From UBA4416 sp038327195 (lineage in GTDB: Bacteria > Bacteroidota > Bacteroidia > B-17B0 > Aurantibacillaceae), in assembly GCA_038327195.1 (NCBI GenBank), contig JBBQKU010000005.1:62001-126000 (forward strand): a DNA stretch of 64,000 bases. Direction: 5' to 3'. Below the pieces are notes generated by a model. That model worked only from the letters and a program-made list of their open reading frames with translations, was not told where the DNA came from and ran no database searches. Numbering within the stretch: the stretch's first letter is position 1; every line of letters begins with the position of its first letter. Position numbers and translations under genes: made by a program. Positions 6,789 to 15,780 of the stretch are shown one piece after another.

Positions 6789-9740
6789 ATGATTAAATTA
6801 ATGTATAAACTTATTTTAATAAGTATTTTCTTTATTGTTACAGCATTTGTAATAAAAACAAAGCCACAAAAAATAGAACCAGATTTTTTAAGAATGGAAT
6901 CGCGTTGGGTTGATTCTGTTTATAATTCGCTTAATTCAGATCAGCGTCTTGCTCAGCTATTTATGGTGGCAGCTTATAGTAATAAAGACATGAAACATGT
7001 TCGCGAAATTAGAGAACTGATTCAAAAATATAATATTGGTGGCCTTATTTTTATGCAAGGCGGCCCTTTAAGAGAAGCAAAGCTTAATAATTATTATCAA
7101 AATATTTCAAAAACGCCTTTATTAATTTCTATTGATGGCGAATGGGGTTTAGCAATGCGCTTAGATAGTACGCCAAAATACCCTCGCCAAATGACCTTAG
7201 GAGCTATTAAAAATGATTCCTTAATTTTTGAAATGGGAAAACAAATTGCTAAGGAATGTAAATTAATGAAAATACATGTCAACTTTGCTCCTGTTGCTGA
7301 TGTAAATAACAATGCTTTAAATCCAGTAATTGGCATGCGCAGTTTTGGCGAAAGTAAATACAATGTGGCCAACAAAGCCGTCATGTATATGAAAGGTTTG
7401 CAAGCTGAAGGTGTGATGGCAAACGGAAAACATTTTCCTGGGCATGGCGATACAGACACTGATTCGCACAAAGCATTACCAACCATTACCGGCACTAAAG
7501 AACGTTTGGATTCATTAGAATTATTTCCTTTCAAAAAATTATTTGACGAAGGTTTGAGTAGTATTATGGTGGCTCATTTATTTGTGCCTAGTTACGATAC
7601 CACAAAAAACACTGCCTCTACTCTATCTCCAAAAATTGTTACGGATTTATTAAAACAAAAAATGGAATTTAAAGGTTTGATTTTTACAGATGCTTTAAAT
7701 ATGAAAGGTGTGGCAAGTTATTTTGAACCCGGAATGGTGGATGTGAAAGCTTTATTAGCAGGAAATGACGTGTTGTTATTTGCAGAAAATGTTCCAAAAG
7801 CTATTGAGCAAATTAAATTATCGGTTGCTCGTGGAGAAATTACAGAAGAAGAAATTGGATTAAGATGTAAAAAAATATTAAAAGCTAAATTTTGGTGTGG
7901 TTTAGATAAAAGCCAATTTATTAAAACTAAAAACTTGTATGCTGAATTAAATACTAAGCAATCGGATGTTATAAATACTAAGCTAGCGGAAGCATCGGTC
8001 ACACTTTTGAAAAATGAAAATACAATTTTACCTTTAAAGAGATTAGATAGCTTAAAAGTAATTTGTGTATCCGTTGGCGAAAAAGCAGAAAACGATTTTA
8101 CGAGTACTTTAAAAAAATACACTTCTCTTAATTTTTTAGGAATAGAACACGATGCTCCACAAAAAGACAGAGATACATTGATGGAGAAACTAAAAAAATA
8201 TGATTTAGTTATTTTAGAGGTCAATAAAACTTCTTATTATCCTAAAAATGATTTTGGTTGTTCAGCACAAAGCATTGATTTAATTAGCCAAATCATTAAT
8301 GCAAAACCTACCATTACGTGTTTGTATTCTAATCCTTATTTAATTAATAAATTAAAAGATTTAGAAAAATCAAAAGCTGTGTTACAATTATACGAAAACA
8401 ATCGATTTAGTCAGAAAGCAGCCGCTGATGCAATAGTTGGAGCCATAACGGTTGACGGAAAATTACCAGTTACAACTTCTCTTTTTAAATTAGAAACTGG
8501 TTTAGAGCTTAATCGTAGAACAAGAATACAATATGTAATTCCCGAACAATTAGGCATTTACAATCATAAACTTCAAGAAGTAGATTCGATTGCAAAAATG
8601 GGAATTAAAGAAATGGCTTATCCTGGTTGTCAAATTATTGCCTTAAAAGATGGAAAGGTTTTTTACCAGAAAAATTTCGGAAGACAAACGTATGAATCAA
8701 ATTCAGAAAAAGTAAATGACAATACGATTTATGATTTAGCTTCCTTAACTAAAATTTTATCTTCATCATTAGCATTAATGAAATTAAACGAGAACAAAAC
8801 GTTTGATTACAATAATCATTTAAGTTATTATTTTCCTGAGGTTAAAAATTCTAATAAATCTGAATTACATTATAAAGATATTTTAACTCACCAATCTGGC
8901 TTATCTGCTTGGATTCCATTTTGGCATTATACCATTGATAAACAGCACAATTATAAAGAAGGCTTTTATAGTGATATGCAAACTGACAAGTTTCCAACGC
9001 AAGTAGCTAAAAATTTATATGTGGTAAAAGATTTTAATGATTCCATTTACAAACAAATATTAAATAGTAAACTTGAAGAAACAGGTAAATATGTTTACAG
9101 TGATGTTGGTTATTATTTTTCTAAAATATTAATTGAGCGTTTAACAAAAACAAGTTTAAATAATTACGTTTATAATCAATTTTATAAACCAATGAATTTA
9201 GGATTAATGTATTTGCCTTTAACTAAATACCCAGCAAACCAAATTGCACCAACCGAACTTGATAAAAATTTCAGAAAACAACAACTGAGAGGTTATGTTC
9301 ACGATCAAGGCGCTGCTTTGTTAGGTGGTGTTGCAGGCCATGCTGGTTTATTTGGGAATGCAAATGATGTAGCCATTATTATGCAAATGTTACTTAATAA
9401 AGGCGACTATGCAGGCAATCATTTGTTAGATAGTAGTGTTATAAGACAATTTACAAGTTCTCAATTTCCAAATAATAGAAGAGGTTTATGTTTTGATAAA
9501 CCAGAATTTGACGACAAAAAAGAAAGTCCAGTAACAAGCGCATGTAGCTTACAAAGTTATGGTCATAGTGGCTTTACAGGCACATTTGCTTGGGCAGATC
9601 CTGCAAATGGATTAGTATTTGTATTTTTATCAAACCGAGTATTCCCAAGTGCTGATGAAAATAAATTAGCAAAATTAGGAATTCGAGGAAAAATACACCG
9701 TACCTTGTACGAAGCTTTAAATACAACTCTATATAAATAA
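6789..9740 (+). CDS. GH3 beta-N-acetylhexosaminidase fused to a beta-lactamase-family domain
   Basis: The N-terminal half (about 40-380) is a NagZ-like glycoside hydrolase 3 domain: SIDGEWGLAMR, NFAPVADVNNN, the signature KHFPGHGDTDTDSH (214-227) and LIFTDALNM with nucleophile D301. A GH3 C-terminal domain follows (about 390-570). Residues about 590-983 are a class C beta-lactamase/penicillin-binding-like domain with SLTK (SxxK) near 652, YSDVGYYF and HSGFTGTF replacing the KTG triad. A 20-residue hydrophobic N-terminus exports or anchors it. This two-domain form is usual in Bacteroidota and points to peptidoglycan turnover in the periplasm. The downstream gene follows by 4 nt. Confidence 0.9.
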   Translation: MIKLMYKLILISIFFIVTAFVIKTKPQKIEPDFLRMESRWVDSVYNSLNSDQRLAQLFMVAAYSNKDMKHVREIRELIQKYNIGGLIFMQGGPLREAKLNNYYQNISKTPLLISIDGEWGLAMRLDSTPKYPRQMTLGAIKNDSLIFEMGKQIAKECKLMKIHVNFAPVADVNNNALNPVIGMRSFGESKYNVANKAVMYMKGLQAEGVMANGKHFPGHGDTDTDSHKALPTITGTKERLDSLELFPFKKLFDEGLSSIMVAHLFVPSYDTTKNTASTLSPKIVTDLLKQKMEFKGLIFTDALNMKGVASYFEPGMVDVKALLAGNDVLLFAENVPKAIEQIKLSVARGEITEEEIGLRCKKILKAKFWCGLDKSQFIKTKNLYAELNTKQSDVINTKLAEASVTLLKNENTILPLKRLDSLKVICVSVGEKAENDFTSTLKKYTSLNFLGIEHDAPQKDRDTLMEKLKKYDLVILEVNKTSYYPKNDFGCSAQSIDLISQIINAKPTITCLYSNPYLINKLKDLEKSKAVLQLYENNRFSQKAAADAIVGAITVDGKLPVTTSLFKLETGLELNRRTRIQYVIPEQLGIYNHKLQEVDSIAKMGIKEMAYPGCQIIALKDGKVFYQKNFGRQTYESNSEKVNDNTIYDLASLTKILSSSLALMKLNENKTFDYNNHLSYYFPEVKNSNKSELHYKDILTHQSGLSAWIPFWHYTIDKQHNYKEGFYSDMQTDKFPTQVAKNLYVVKDFNDSIYKQILNSKLEETGKYVYSDVGYYFSKILIERLTKTSLNNYVYNQFYKPMNLGLMYLPLTKYPANQIAPTELDKNFRKQQLRGYVHDQGAALLGGVAGHAGLFGNANDVAIIMQMLLNKGDYAGNHLLDSSVIRQFTSSQFPNNRRGLCFDKPEFDDKKESPVTSACSLQSYGHSGFTGTFAWADPANGLVFVFLSNRVFPSADENKLAKLGIRGKIHRTLYEALNTTLYK

Positions 9741-9744
9741 TAGC

Positions 9745-10449
9745 ATGGACCAACCAACCGAAATTCAGAAAAATAAAATTGTGAAATTATTAACCGAAAA
9801 ATCGGTTATGAAACAAGATGTATTTAAAAACACCATTGCCACATTTGATCTTTTAAAAGAATGCATTTCTGAGGTGTCAAATGCCTTAATTTCTGAAGTA
9901 AAGGAAATTGATAAACGAATTAGTATAGAAGTGACGGCTACAAGTAAACAAACTACTCAACTAAAAGTAGCAGGTGATATGTTAGAGTTTTTTATGCATT
10001 CGAATGTGTTTGATTTTGAAAAATCACATCCTATGTTTAAAACAAGTTATGTGAAGCAAAATGAATATAATTCATATTGTGGTATAATTAACGTTTATAA
10101 TTTTCTGGCAGATTCGATTAAATATAACCGATTAGAAGATTTAGGATATTTGGTTTGTCGTATTTTTATAAATAGAGAAAACCATTTTTTTATTGAAGCG
10201 AAAGGGCCAATTGGTATTAAATACTCTATGTTTTCGTTTGAACCAATTACTAAAGAACAGTTAACGGAAGTAGTTAACGAACTCATTATTTTCGCTATTT
10301 CTTTTGATTTATTTACGCCTCCAATTGAAACCGTGAAAGAAGTTACGGTTAGTGAAATTCAAGAAAAAGTAAGTAGTGTAAATTTAAGAACAGGTAAACG
10401 CCTTGGTTATAGCTCATCTTCGGGAGATGACACCAATATGTACATTTAG
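9745..10449 (+). CDS. Conserved cytosolic protein of unknown function
   Basis: A 234-aa protein with no signal peptide and no membrane span. Residues 1-60 are charged and helical (LLKECISEVSNALISEVKEIDKR); the middle forms a mixed alpha/beta domain (CRIFINRENHFFIEAKGPIG); the tail is Ser-rich and polar (YSSSSGDDTNMYI). I recognise no family motif. It starts 4 nt after the GH3 fusion and ends 10 nt before the next gene, so it is probably the middle gene of an operon. Function cannot be inferred. Confidence 0.75.
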   Translation: MDQPTEIQKNKIVKLLTEKSVMKQDVFKNTIATFDLLKECISEVSNALISEVKEIDKRISIEVTATSKQTTQLKVAGDMLEFFMHSNVFDFEKSHPMFKTSYVKQNEYNSYCGIINVYNFLADSIKYNRLEDLGYLVCRIFINRENHFFIEAKGPIGIKYSMFSFEPITKEQLTEVVNELIIFAISFDLFTPPIETVKEVTVSEIQEKVSSVNLRTGKRLGYSSSSGDDTNMYI

Positions 10450-10459
10450 TTAAGCTAAG

Positions 10460-11920
10460 ATGAAATTTAAAAATAAACTTTTTCTAATTTCATTTTGTGA
10501 AGGCGCTGCTGTGATGGCAGCAGAAATTTGTGGTGCAAAATTATTAGCCCCTTTTTTTGGAAGTAGTTTATATGTTTGGAGTTCGGTAATGGCCATTACA
10601 TTAGGAGGTTTAGCGAGTGGCTATTTTATTGGCGGTAGATTGAGTCAAAAAGAAAATAAACAATCCACTTTATTTTATAGTTTACTTTGTGCCTTTTGTT
10701 TTTTAGCGCTTATGCCCTATTTGTCTAAATTTAATTATGTCATAGCTTATAATTTACCATTAATACCAGCCGTCATTTTAAGTACAGGACTCATTATTTT
10801 TCCAGCCATGCTTTTAATGGGAACAACTTCGCCCCTGTTAATATCCTTATTAACAAGTGATGCCAATGAAAGTGGATTAAACAGTGGCAAAATTTATTCT
10901 ATATCAACGGTTGGCGGCATTTTATCTACTTTTTTATGCGGATTTTATTTTATTCCAACTTTTGGGATTTCTTATACATTAATAGGCTTTTCCATATTAC
11001 TAGCTTTGGTAAGTTTATTATTGATTAAAAAAAAAAGCAATAACCAAATCTCAGTTAGTTTAATTACAATCTTATCAGTTTGCTTAATAAGTTTAAATAG
11101 TATACCGAAAAGTAAAGATTGTATTTATCGTATTGATGGAATTTTGGGGAAAATTGAAGTGAAAGATGAACGACAAGATTCTTCGCTAACACACCGAAAA
11201 TTATTGGTTAACAATATTGTTCAATCAGAAATGGATCTTACAACTAAACAATCTCCAACCGCTTATATTTTAATGTTACAAAAAAACTTAAGCTATTTCC
11301 CTAAAGGAAAAGCCTTAGTATTAGGTTTAGGAGCAGGTTTAGCTGCCAATATGCTTGCGGATAATAATTACAGCGTTACAGCCATTGAATTTGATGACAG
11401 AGTAATTTCAGTAGCTAAGCGTTATTTTTATTTAGATAGTTCAGTAAAAACAATTTGTAGTGATGCACGATTGTATTTGAATACCTGCAAACAAAAATAT
11501 GATTTAGTTGTATTTGATATTTACAAAGCCGAAGAACAGCCATCCTATATTCTTAGTTTGGAGAGTCTTAAATTATTAAGAACTTTATTATATAGCAATT
11601 CGGTAGTTGTGATTAATACGCATGGTTATTTGGAAGGTCAAATTGGTTTAGGAACACAGTGTTTATTAACAACACTTAAAAAAAGTGGATTTAATTTAAA
11701 AATCTGTACTGATAAAACAAACCCTGATTACCGTAATCTATTAATCATTGCAAGTACAAAGCAACTTACAGATACTTTAAAAAACGAATTAATCCACATT
11801 CCTGAATTTCATACTCAAATAATTAATACGGATAATCAACCCGTTTTAGAAAAATTAAATGCTGAAGCAAACCAAGCATGGCGTTTAAATTATTTAAAAC
11901 AATATATTTTAAGAAATTAA
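10460..11920 (+). CDS. Fused membrane / spermidine-synthase-like protein
   Basis: Residues 1-205 hold about seven membrane spans and carry the family opening EGAAVMAAEICGAKLLAPFFG...VWSSVMAITLGGLASGYFIGG. Residues 225-486 are a spermidine-synthase-like Rossmann domain with the SAM motif LGLGAGLAANML near 288, the acidic strand end AIEFD, SDARLYL and VVFDIYKAEEQP. The family is often annotated as fused MFS/spermidine synthase, but polyamine synthesis by such proteins is generally unproven; an aminopropyl- or methyltransferase acting at the membrane is equally possible. Third gene of the run starting with the GH3 fusion. Confidence 0.85.
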   Translation: MKFKNKLFLISFCEGAAVMAAEICGAKLLAPFFGSSLYVWSSVMAITLGGLASGYFIGGRLSQKENKQSTLFYSLLCAFCFLALMPYLSKFNYVIAYNLPLIPAVILSTGLIIFPAMLLMGTTSPLLISLLTSDANESGLNSGKIYSISTVGGILSTFLCGFYFIPTFGISYTLIGFSILLALVSLLLIKKKSNNQISVSLITILSVCLISLNSIPKSKDCIYRIDGILGKIEVKDERQDSSLTHRKLLVNNIVQSEMDLTTKQSPTAYILMLQKNLSYFPKGKALVLGLGAGLAANMLADNNYSVTAIEFDDRVISVAKRYFYLDSSVKTICSDARLYLNTCKQKYDLVVFDIYKAEEQPSYILSLESLKLLRTLLYSNSVVVINTHGYLEGQIGLGTQCLLTTLKKSGFNLKICTDKTNPDYRNLLIIASTKQLTDTLKNELIHIPEFHTQIINTDNQPVLEKLNAEANQAWRLNYLKQYILRN

Positions 11921-11944
11921 AGTTTAAACAGTCATATGCTTGAA

Positions 11945-12529
11945 CTATTTTTCAAAATCTAAATTAGATGGTTCGATTTGAATATTGGATTGGCCACCAT
12001 TTAAAGAACCTGTTGTTTTTACAGAGTTATCTACAATTTCAAAAGTTATATTATCAAACCAAATTTGTCCGCTACCACTTATTAAAGCTCCAAAAGCTAA
12101 CATGGATGCATTTGTTGGAACATCGAGAATGATTTCATATTTCGTCCAATCCTTAGTTCCTTTAATCGACCTGTCTTGCATATTATCGAAAGATAGAGAT
12201 TGTTGAGAACCAGCTTGATCCACACGTAACCATAATCCAGACCAATCAGAAACATTTTCAGCTTTTAAATACCCTGTCATTTTTATTCTTTTTCCTAAAA
12301 ATTTGTCAGGTTTACTTTGTTGCATCAAAGTTCCAAATCCATCAATTTTTTTGTCGATTGATTTTATGGTTGCTGCATTTTTTCCTTGTCGACCTTCAAC
12401 TTGGTCAATACCCATTTCATAGCTTTTTGGTTTACTACCTGCTATTAACCAACTGTTTGGTATGTCAAAAGAAAATAGTGTAACGGTTACCGCTAGCAAT
12501 AATGTTGTTTTTAGTATTTTAGTAATCAT
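11945..12529 (-). CDS. Secreted sugar-binding-like (jelly-roll) protein
   Basis: A 194-aa protein with a signal peptide (MITKILKTTLLLAVTVTLFSF). The body matches a beta-sandwich domain seen alone or fused to AraC-type regulators in Bacteroidota: WLIAGSKPKSYEMGID, GFGTLMQQSKPDKFLGKRI, the WSGLWLRVD strand, SFDNMQDRSIKGTKDW and GSGQIWFDNITFE. Carbohydrate binding is inferred from resemblance to galactose-binding-like folds. It is transcribed alone; its gene is convergent with the preceding plus-strand operon. Confidence 0.7.
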   Translation of the reverse strand: MITKILKTTLLLAVTVTLFSFDIPNSWLIAGSKPKSYEMGIDQVEGRQGKNAATIKSIDKKIDGFGTLMQQSKPDKFLGKRIKMTGYLKAENVSDWSGLWLRVDQAGSQQSLSFDNMQDRSIKGTKDWTKYEIILDVPTNASMLAFGALISGSGQIWFDNITFEIVDNSVKTTGSLNGGQSNIQIEPSNLDFEK

Positions 12530-12567
12530 AAATAATTTATTTTAAATAGTTATAGTGTTTATAACGT

Positions 12568-12599
12568 CAAAATTTAATTAAGTTACATTATTTCTACAA
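12568..12599 (-). promoter_or_regulatory. Likely promoter of the sugar-binding-like gene
   Basis: On the minus strand TTG (plus 12597-12599), a 20-nt spacer and TAAATTTTG (plus 12568-12576). The -7 box has one extra base compared with TAnnTTTG, so the call is moderate. Confidence 0.35.
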
Positions 12600-12639
12600 T
12601 TAAATATCTTTCGAATAATGATTTTACAAAACTTAGAAA

Positions 12640-14376
12640 TTAATTTTGCTTAGGAATTCTAACAAAATAGCAAAAACCATTTTCCTTAAATAAGAGTTTT
12701 AAGTTTGGATGATTTTTTGAAATAATTTCAAGTTCATTAATTTTAGATACAAAACAAGCTGGCTTAGAAATATTCCCTTCTATTAAATAATTAGTAAAAA
12801 TTGAAGAAAATGATACACTTATATCCAGTCCTTTCGATTTATAGATAGACTCATTAGACTTGATATATGATAATAATTCTGGGTTAACTCGATAAGAAGG
12901 TTCAAATTGCCCATAAAACAAAGTAGCATAACTTTTAAAACCAATTGATTCAACATAGTACTTATTTTTAGCACACATTTTATAAAACTCAATAGATGAA
13001 TGTTGAGAGTATTTTTCAATTTTTGGTGCAATTACCATTATTAAACTATATACTGATATTAATGCGCACAAAAATAGGACGTAAATGTATTTGAATTTTT
13101 TTACACTAATTTTATAAATACTAAACAAACTTAGTGAAGTGAAAAACAAACCAATTAACCATTCAAATCCGTTCCATTTTACTTGTGCTTTCAAATTTTC
13201 GACCGCAAAAACATCATCAATTAAATTACTGCTGATAATATAATCTTTTAGAAAAGGAAATAAACCAATACTCATAAAAGCCACTCCTAAAACAATTGTA
13301 ACAAATATTGCTAGTGCAATTACTAACCTATTCCACTCAACCGTTCTGTTAAATAATTTGGTTATAGAATAAGCTGCTAAATAAGTTAAAGGAAAATAAC
13401 ATAACGAAGAATAGTGTACAATTTTTGTTTGCACAATTGAAAATAAAATTAATACAACCCAAAACAAGATAAGCATCCAAAGTTTAAAATGTTTTTGATA
13501 CGGAGTATCCGAATTTTGTTTTTTAAAGGCTAACAACATAAAAATAGAAGATGGAAAACAACCCAGTAATAAAACCACAAAATGGTATATAAATGGTCCA
13601 CCATGGTCGCTGTCCTCAGTTTTAAATAATCTAATTTGATATTCAATAAATTCATAAATAACATGACCATTTCCTTTAATTAATTCTATAAAAAACCAAC
13701 TTAAACCAGTTAATAAAAATGATAGAGTAAAAGCTAATAAAAATTGAAATTTTGAAATTTTCTTAAAACGATTAATGATGAAAAATGCAGCAACTGTTAA
13801 TCCTACTAATAATAATGCTGCTGGTCCTTTTGTTAATAATGCTAATCCTAAAAAAAAACCAGCAAAAATAGCTGTTTTATAACCAAAAATTCCAACAGGG
13901 TTATTTGTATGTTGAATTAAATTGAATACTGATAAAAAAATAAATAAATTAAACCATGGATCTATAATACCACTTTTAAAAAACAAATGAGGCAATAACG
14001 TAGAGGCATAAACAAAAACCCAAGTCAACCCAAATTTATTACCATTCACTAACTTACCAATTTTATATAAAACAATTAAAGTAAGTATACCACATAGTGC
14101 ATTTGGGAAACGCGCTGAAAATTCACTAACACCAAAAAGATTCATACTCATTGCTTGTAACCAAATAAATAATGGTGGCTTTTCCCAAAATGGTTGAAAA
14201 TATAATTGAACATCCGAATAATTATTAGAGACTAACATTTCTCGCGCACATTCAGCAAAATTTATTTCATCCCAATCAAATAATGGCATATTGCCTATAA
14301 AAGGTATAAACAACAAAGCTCCAACCAAAACGATAAATGAATAGGCTTTAAAATCTGTATTTAATACTTTAAACAT
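12640..14376 (-). CDS. ArnT-like membrane glycosyltransferase (GT-C fold)
   Basis: A 578-aa polytopic protein of the ArnT/PMT (GT83/GT39) family, which moves a sugar from a polyprenyl-phosphate donor to an envelope acceptor such as lipid A on the periplasmic side. The first loop carries the catalytic acidic motif PLFDWDEINFAECAREML (D34, D36, E37) and then FWEKPPLFIWLQAMSMNLFGVSEFSARFPNAL, the family signature. About 11-12 hydrophobic spans follow, with a soluble C-terminal part. The start abuts the stop of the PAP2 gene with no gap, so the two are co-translated. Acceptor and sugar are unknown. Confidence 0.88.
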   Translation of the reverse strand: MFKVLNTDFKAYSFIVLVGALLFIPFIGNMPLFDWDEINFAECAREMLVSNNYSDVQLYFQPFWEKPPLFIWLQAMSMNLFGVSEFSARFPNALCGILTLIVLYKIGKLVNGNKFGLTWVFVYASTLLPHLFFKSGIIDPWFNLFIFLSVFNLIQHTNNPVGIFGYKTAIFAGFFLGLALLTKGPAALLLVGLTVAAFFIINRFKKISKFQFLLAFTLSFLLTGLSWFFIELIKGNGHVIYEFIEYQIRLFKTEDSDHGGPFIYHFVVLLLGCFPSSIFMLLAFKKQNSDTPYQKHFKLWMLILFWVVLILFSIVQTKIVHYSSLCYFPLTYLAAYSITKLFNRTVEWNRLVIALAIFVTIVLGVAFMSIGLFPFLKDYIISSNLIDDVFAVENLKAQVKWNGFEWLIGLFFTSLSLFSIYKISVKKFKYIYVLFLCALISVYSLIMVIAPKIEKYSQHSSIEFYKMCAKNKYYVESIGFKSYATLFYGQFEPSYRVNPELLSYIKSNESIYKSKGLDISVSFSSIFTNYLIEGNISKPACFVSKINELEIISKNHPNLKLLFKENGFCYFVRIPKQN

Positions 14377-15039
14377 TTATTGTTTTTTGAGAATATTTAA
14401 AATTCCAGTTTCGTACGATTGGAAATAGTTTTTTTTATAAAAAAGGAAATAAAATAAAACTGAAAAGCTAAATCCAATAATTGATCCAAAGTAAATATCT
14501 ACTAGCCAATGTTGAGATAAATAAGTACGACTATATGCTGCCAAGCAAGCTAATAATAAGCATGAAAATTTAATGAAAAAGTTTTTACTTAAAAACATTA
14601 AACTTACAAAAACTGCAAAAGCTGTAGTTGAATGACCACTAGGAAAAGAATTAAAGATATTCATTTCAACACCTTCCACTAGTTTTAGTGGTTCTCTCAC
14701 AAAATATTGAAATGCAAATGAAGGCCTACAGGTATTAACATAAATATAATTTTTAATAATTGTAGAAATTAATGATGCAAATACATATGATAATAAAACG
14801 TAAACAGATTTTTTAACATTAAAAAATAAAATTATTACAATAATAAATATTGCAAATATACCATCTCCTATATGAGTTATTAATTTAAAAAAAACGTCAA
14901 AATATGCATTACCTACAGATGAATTAATAGATTGGTGAATTTGAACTTTACCATTATGCAATAGCATAGAACCAATTTTAAATAACAATAAAATATAAAT
15001 TGAAACGAAAATATAATTATGCTTTACAAATTCTTTCAT
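14377..15039 (-). CDS. PAP2-family membrane phosphatase
   Basis: A 220-aa integral-membrane acid phosphatase. The three catalytic motifs are visible: K96...R105-P106, PSGH at 133-136 and SRxxxxxH...D (S170, R171, H177, D181). The first K-to-RP spacing is two residues longer than the common KX6RP. Five or six membrane spans surround the site. Family substrates are undecaprenyl pyrophosphate, phosphatidylglycerol phosphate or lipid A phosphate. Placement directly before an ArnT-like transferase suggests recycling of the polyprenyl carrier or lipid A dephosphorylation. It is gapless with both neighbours. Confidence 0.88.
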   Translation of the reverse strand: MKEFVKHNYIFVSIYILLLFKIGSMLLHNGKVQIHQSINSSVGNAYFDVFFKLITHIGDGIFAIFIIVIILFFNVKKSVYVLLSYVFASLISTIIKNYIYVNTCRPSFAFQYFVREPLKLVEGVEMNIFNSFPSGHSTTAFAVFVSLMFLSKNFFIKFSCLLLACLAAYSRTYLSQHWLVDIYFGSIIGFSFSVLFYFLFYKKNYFQSYETGILNILKKQ

Positions 15040-15705
15040 CTATTTTTTTGTGGCGTTATCTTTTGCTTTAGCACCATTTTGAATTGGAGGTGCTAATTTA
15101 ATGGGCATTGAAAAAGGCTTATCACTTGCCGCAATTTCGCATGAAGTAACAATAGCCTGTTTTACCACTTTCATAATACATTGAGTTGGCATAACATAAA
15201 TTTTTTTCACAGTACTATCTGGCATCGTGAAACTCATATCTGTTGCAAAGCTTTTTGGCCCCTCAAAAACAAATGGATCTTTAAAATAATCTTCTAAATG
15301 AATATCTTTTATATGAATTTTTTTACTTAAAATAACCGTATATAATTCAAAAATAGCTCTTGTGATTTTTATACTGATTAAATTTGTTTTGTTATTATAA
15401 TCAATTTTCACATTCCCCAAAACTTTTGTTTTATAGTTAAATGGTCCTACATCAACCTTTGCATCACATGTAAAATCACTGCTATCTACATTTAAATTAA
15501 TTTTGGGGTTAACCACGGTCCATTTATAATGTCCTTTGATCAATAATACCTCAAATTCATTTCTTCCACTTATTTCACCTACTGCGGTAAAAACCTTATT
15601 GATCGCCTTTTCATTTAAAACAAATGAAAAATCATTAAAATTTTGCGAATTGAGCATAGTTGAAAATAGTAATAAAAAAAATAAAATAAATTTATTAAAG
15701 TTCAT
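15040..15705 (-). CDS. Exported protein of unknown function, first gene of the ArnT-like operon
   Basis: A 221-aa protein with signal peptide MNFNKFILFFLLLFSTMLNSQ. The body is beta-rich (KWTVVNPKINLNVDSSDFTCDAKVDVGPFNYKTKV) with three cysteines, and the tail is Lys/Ala-rich (NGAKAKDNATKK). A lipocalin- or YceI-like lipid-binding barrel is imaginable but not supported by a motif. It is the first gene of a three-gene unit without intergenic bases, so its job is probably tied to the phosphatase and glycosyltransferase, for example as a periplasmic lipid-handling partner. Confidence 0.6.
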   Translation of the reverse strand: MNFNKFILFFLLLFSTMLNSQNFNDFSFVLNEKAINKVFTAVGEISGRNEFEVLLIKGHYKWTVVNPKINLNVDSSDFTCDAKVDVGPFNYKTKVLGNVKIDYNNKTNLISIKITRAIFELYTVILSKKIHIKDIHLEDYFKDPFVFEGPKSFATDMSFTMPDSTVKKIYVMPTQCIMKVVKQAIVTSCEIAASDKPFSMPIKLAPPIQNGAKAKDNATKK

Positions 15706-15709
15706 CTTA

Positions 15710-15717
15710 CAAATGTA
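15710..15717 (-). promoter_or_regulatory. -7 element of the ArnT-like operon
   Basis: On the minus strand TACATTTG followed by TAAG and the ATG, so the transcript would start at or near the start codon. It abuts a plus-strand -7 box at 15718-15725. Confidence 0.45.
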
Positions 15718-15725
15718 TAATTTTG
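15718..15725 (+). promoter_or_regulatory. -7 element upstream of fumarylacetoacetase
   Basis: TAATTTTG fits TAnnTTTG and would give a leader of about 50 nt. It directly adjoins the opposite-strand box of the divergent operon; no TTG is seen at the usual -33 position. Confidence 0.4.
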
Positions 15726-15780
15726 ATTATAATTACATATTAAAATAACACTTTGTTTTGATTATTTAACTACACTTATT

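Noticed and set aside
7097..8224. Minus-strand frames of 145 and 168 codons inside the GH3 fusion gene
   Set aside because: They are antisense to strongly conserved GH3 sequence and have no recognisable protein pattern.
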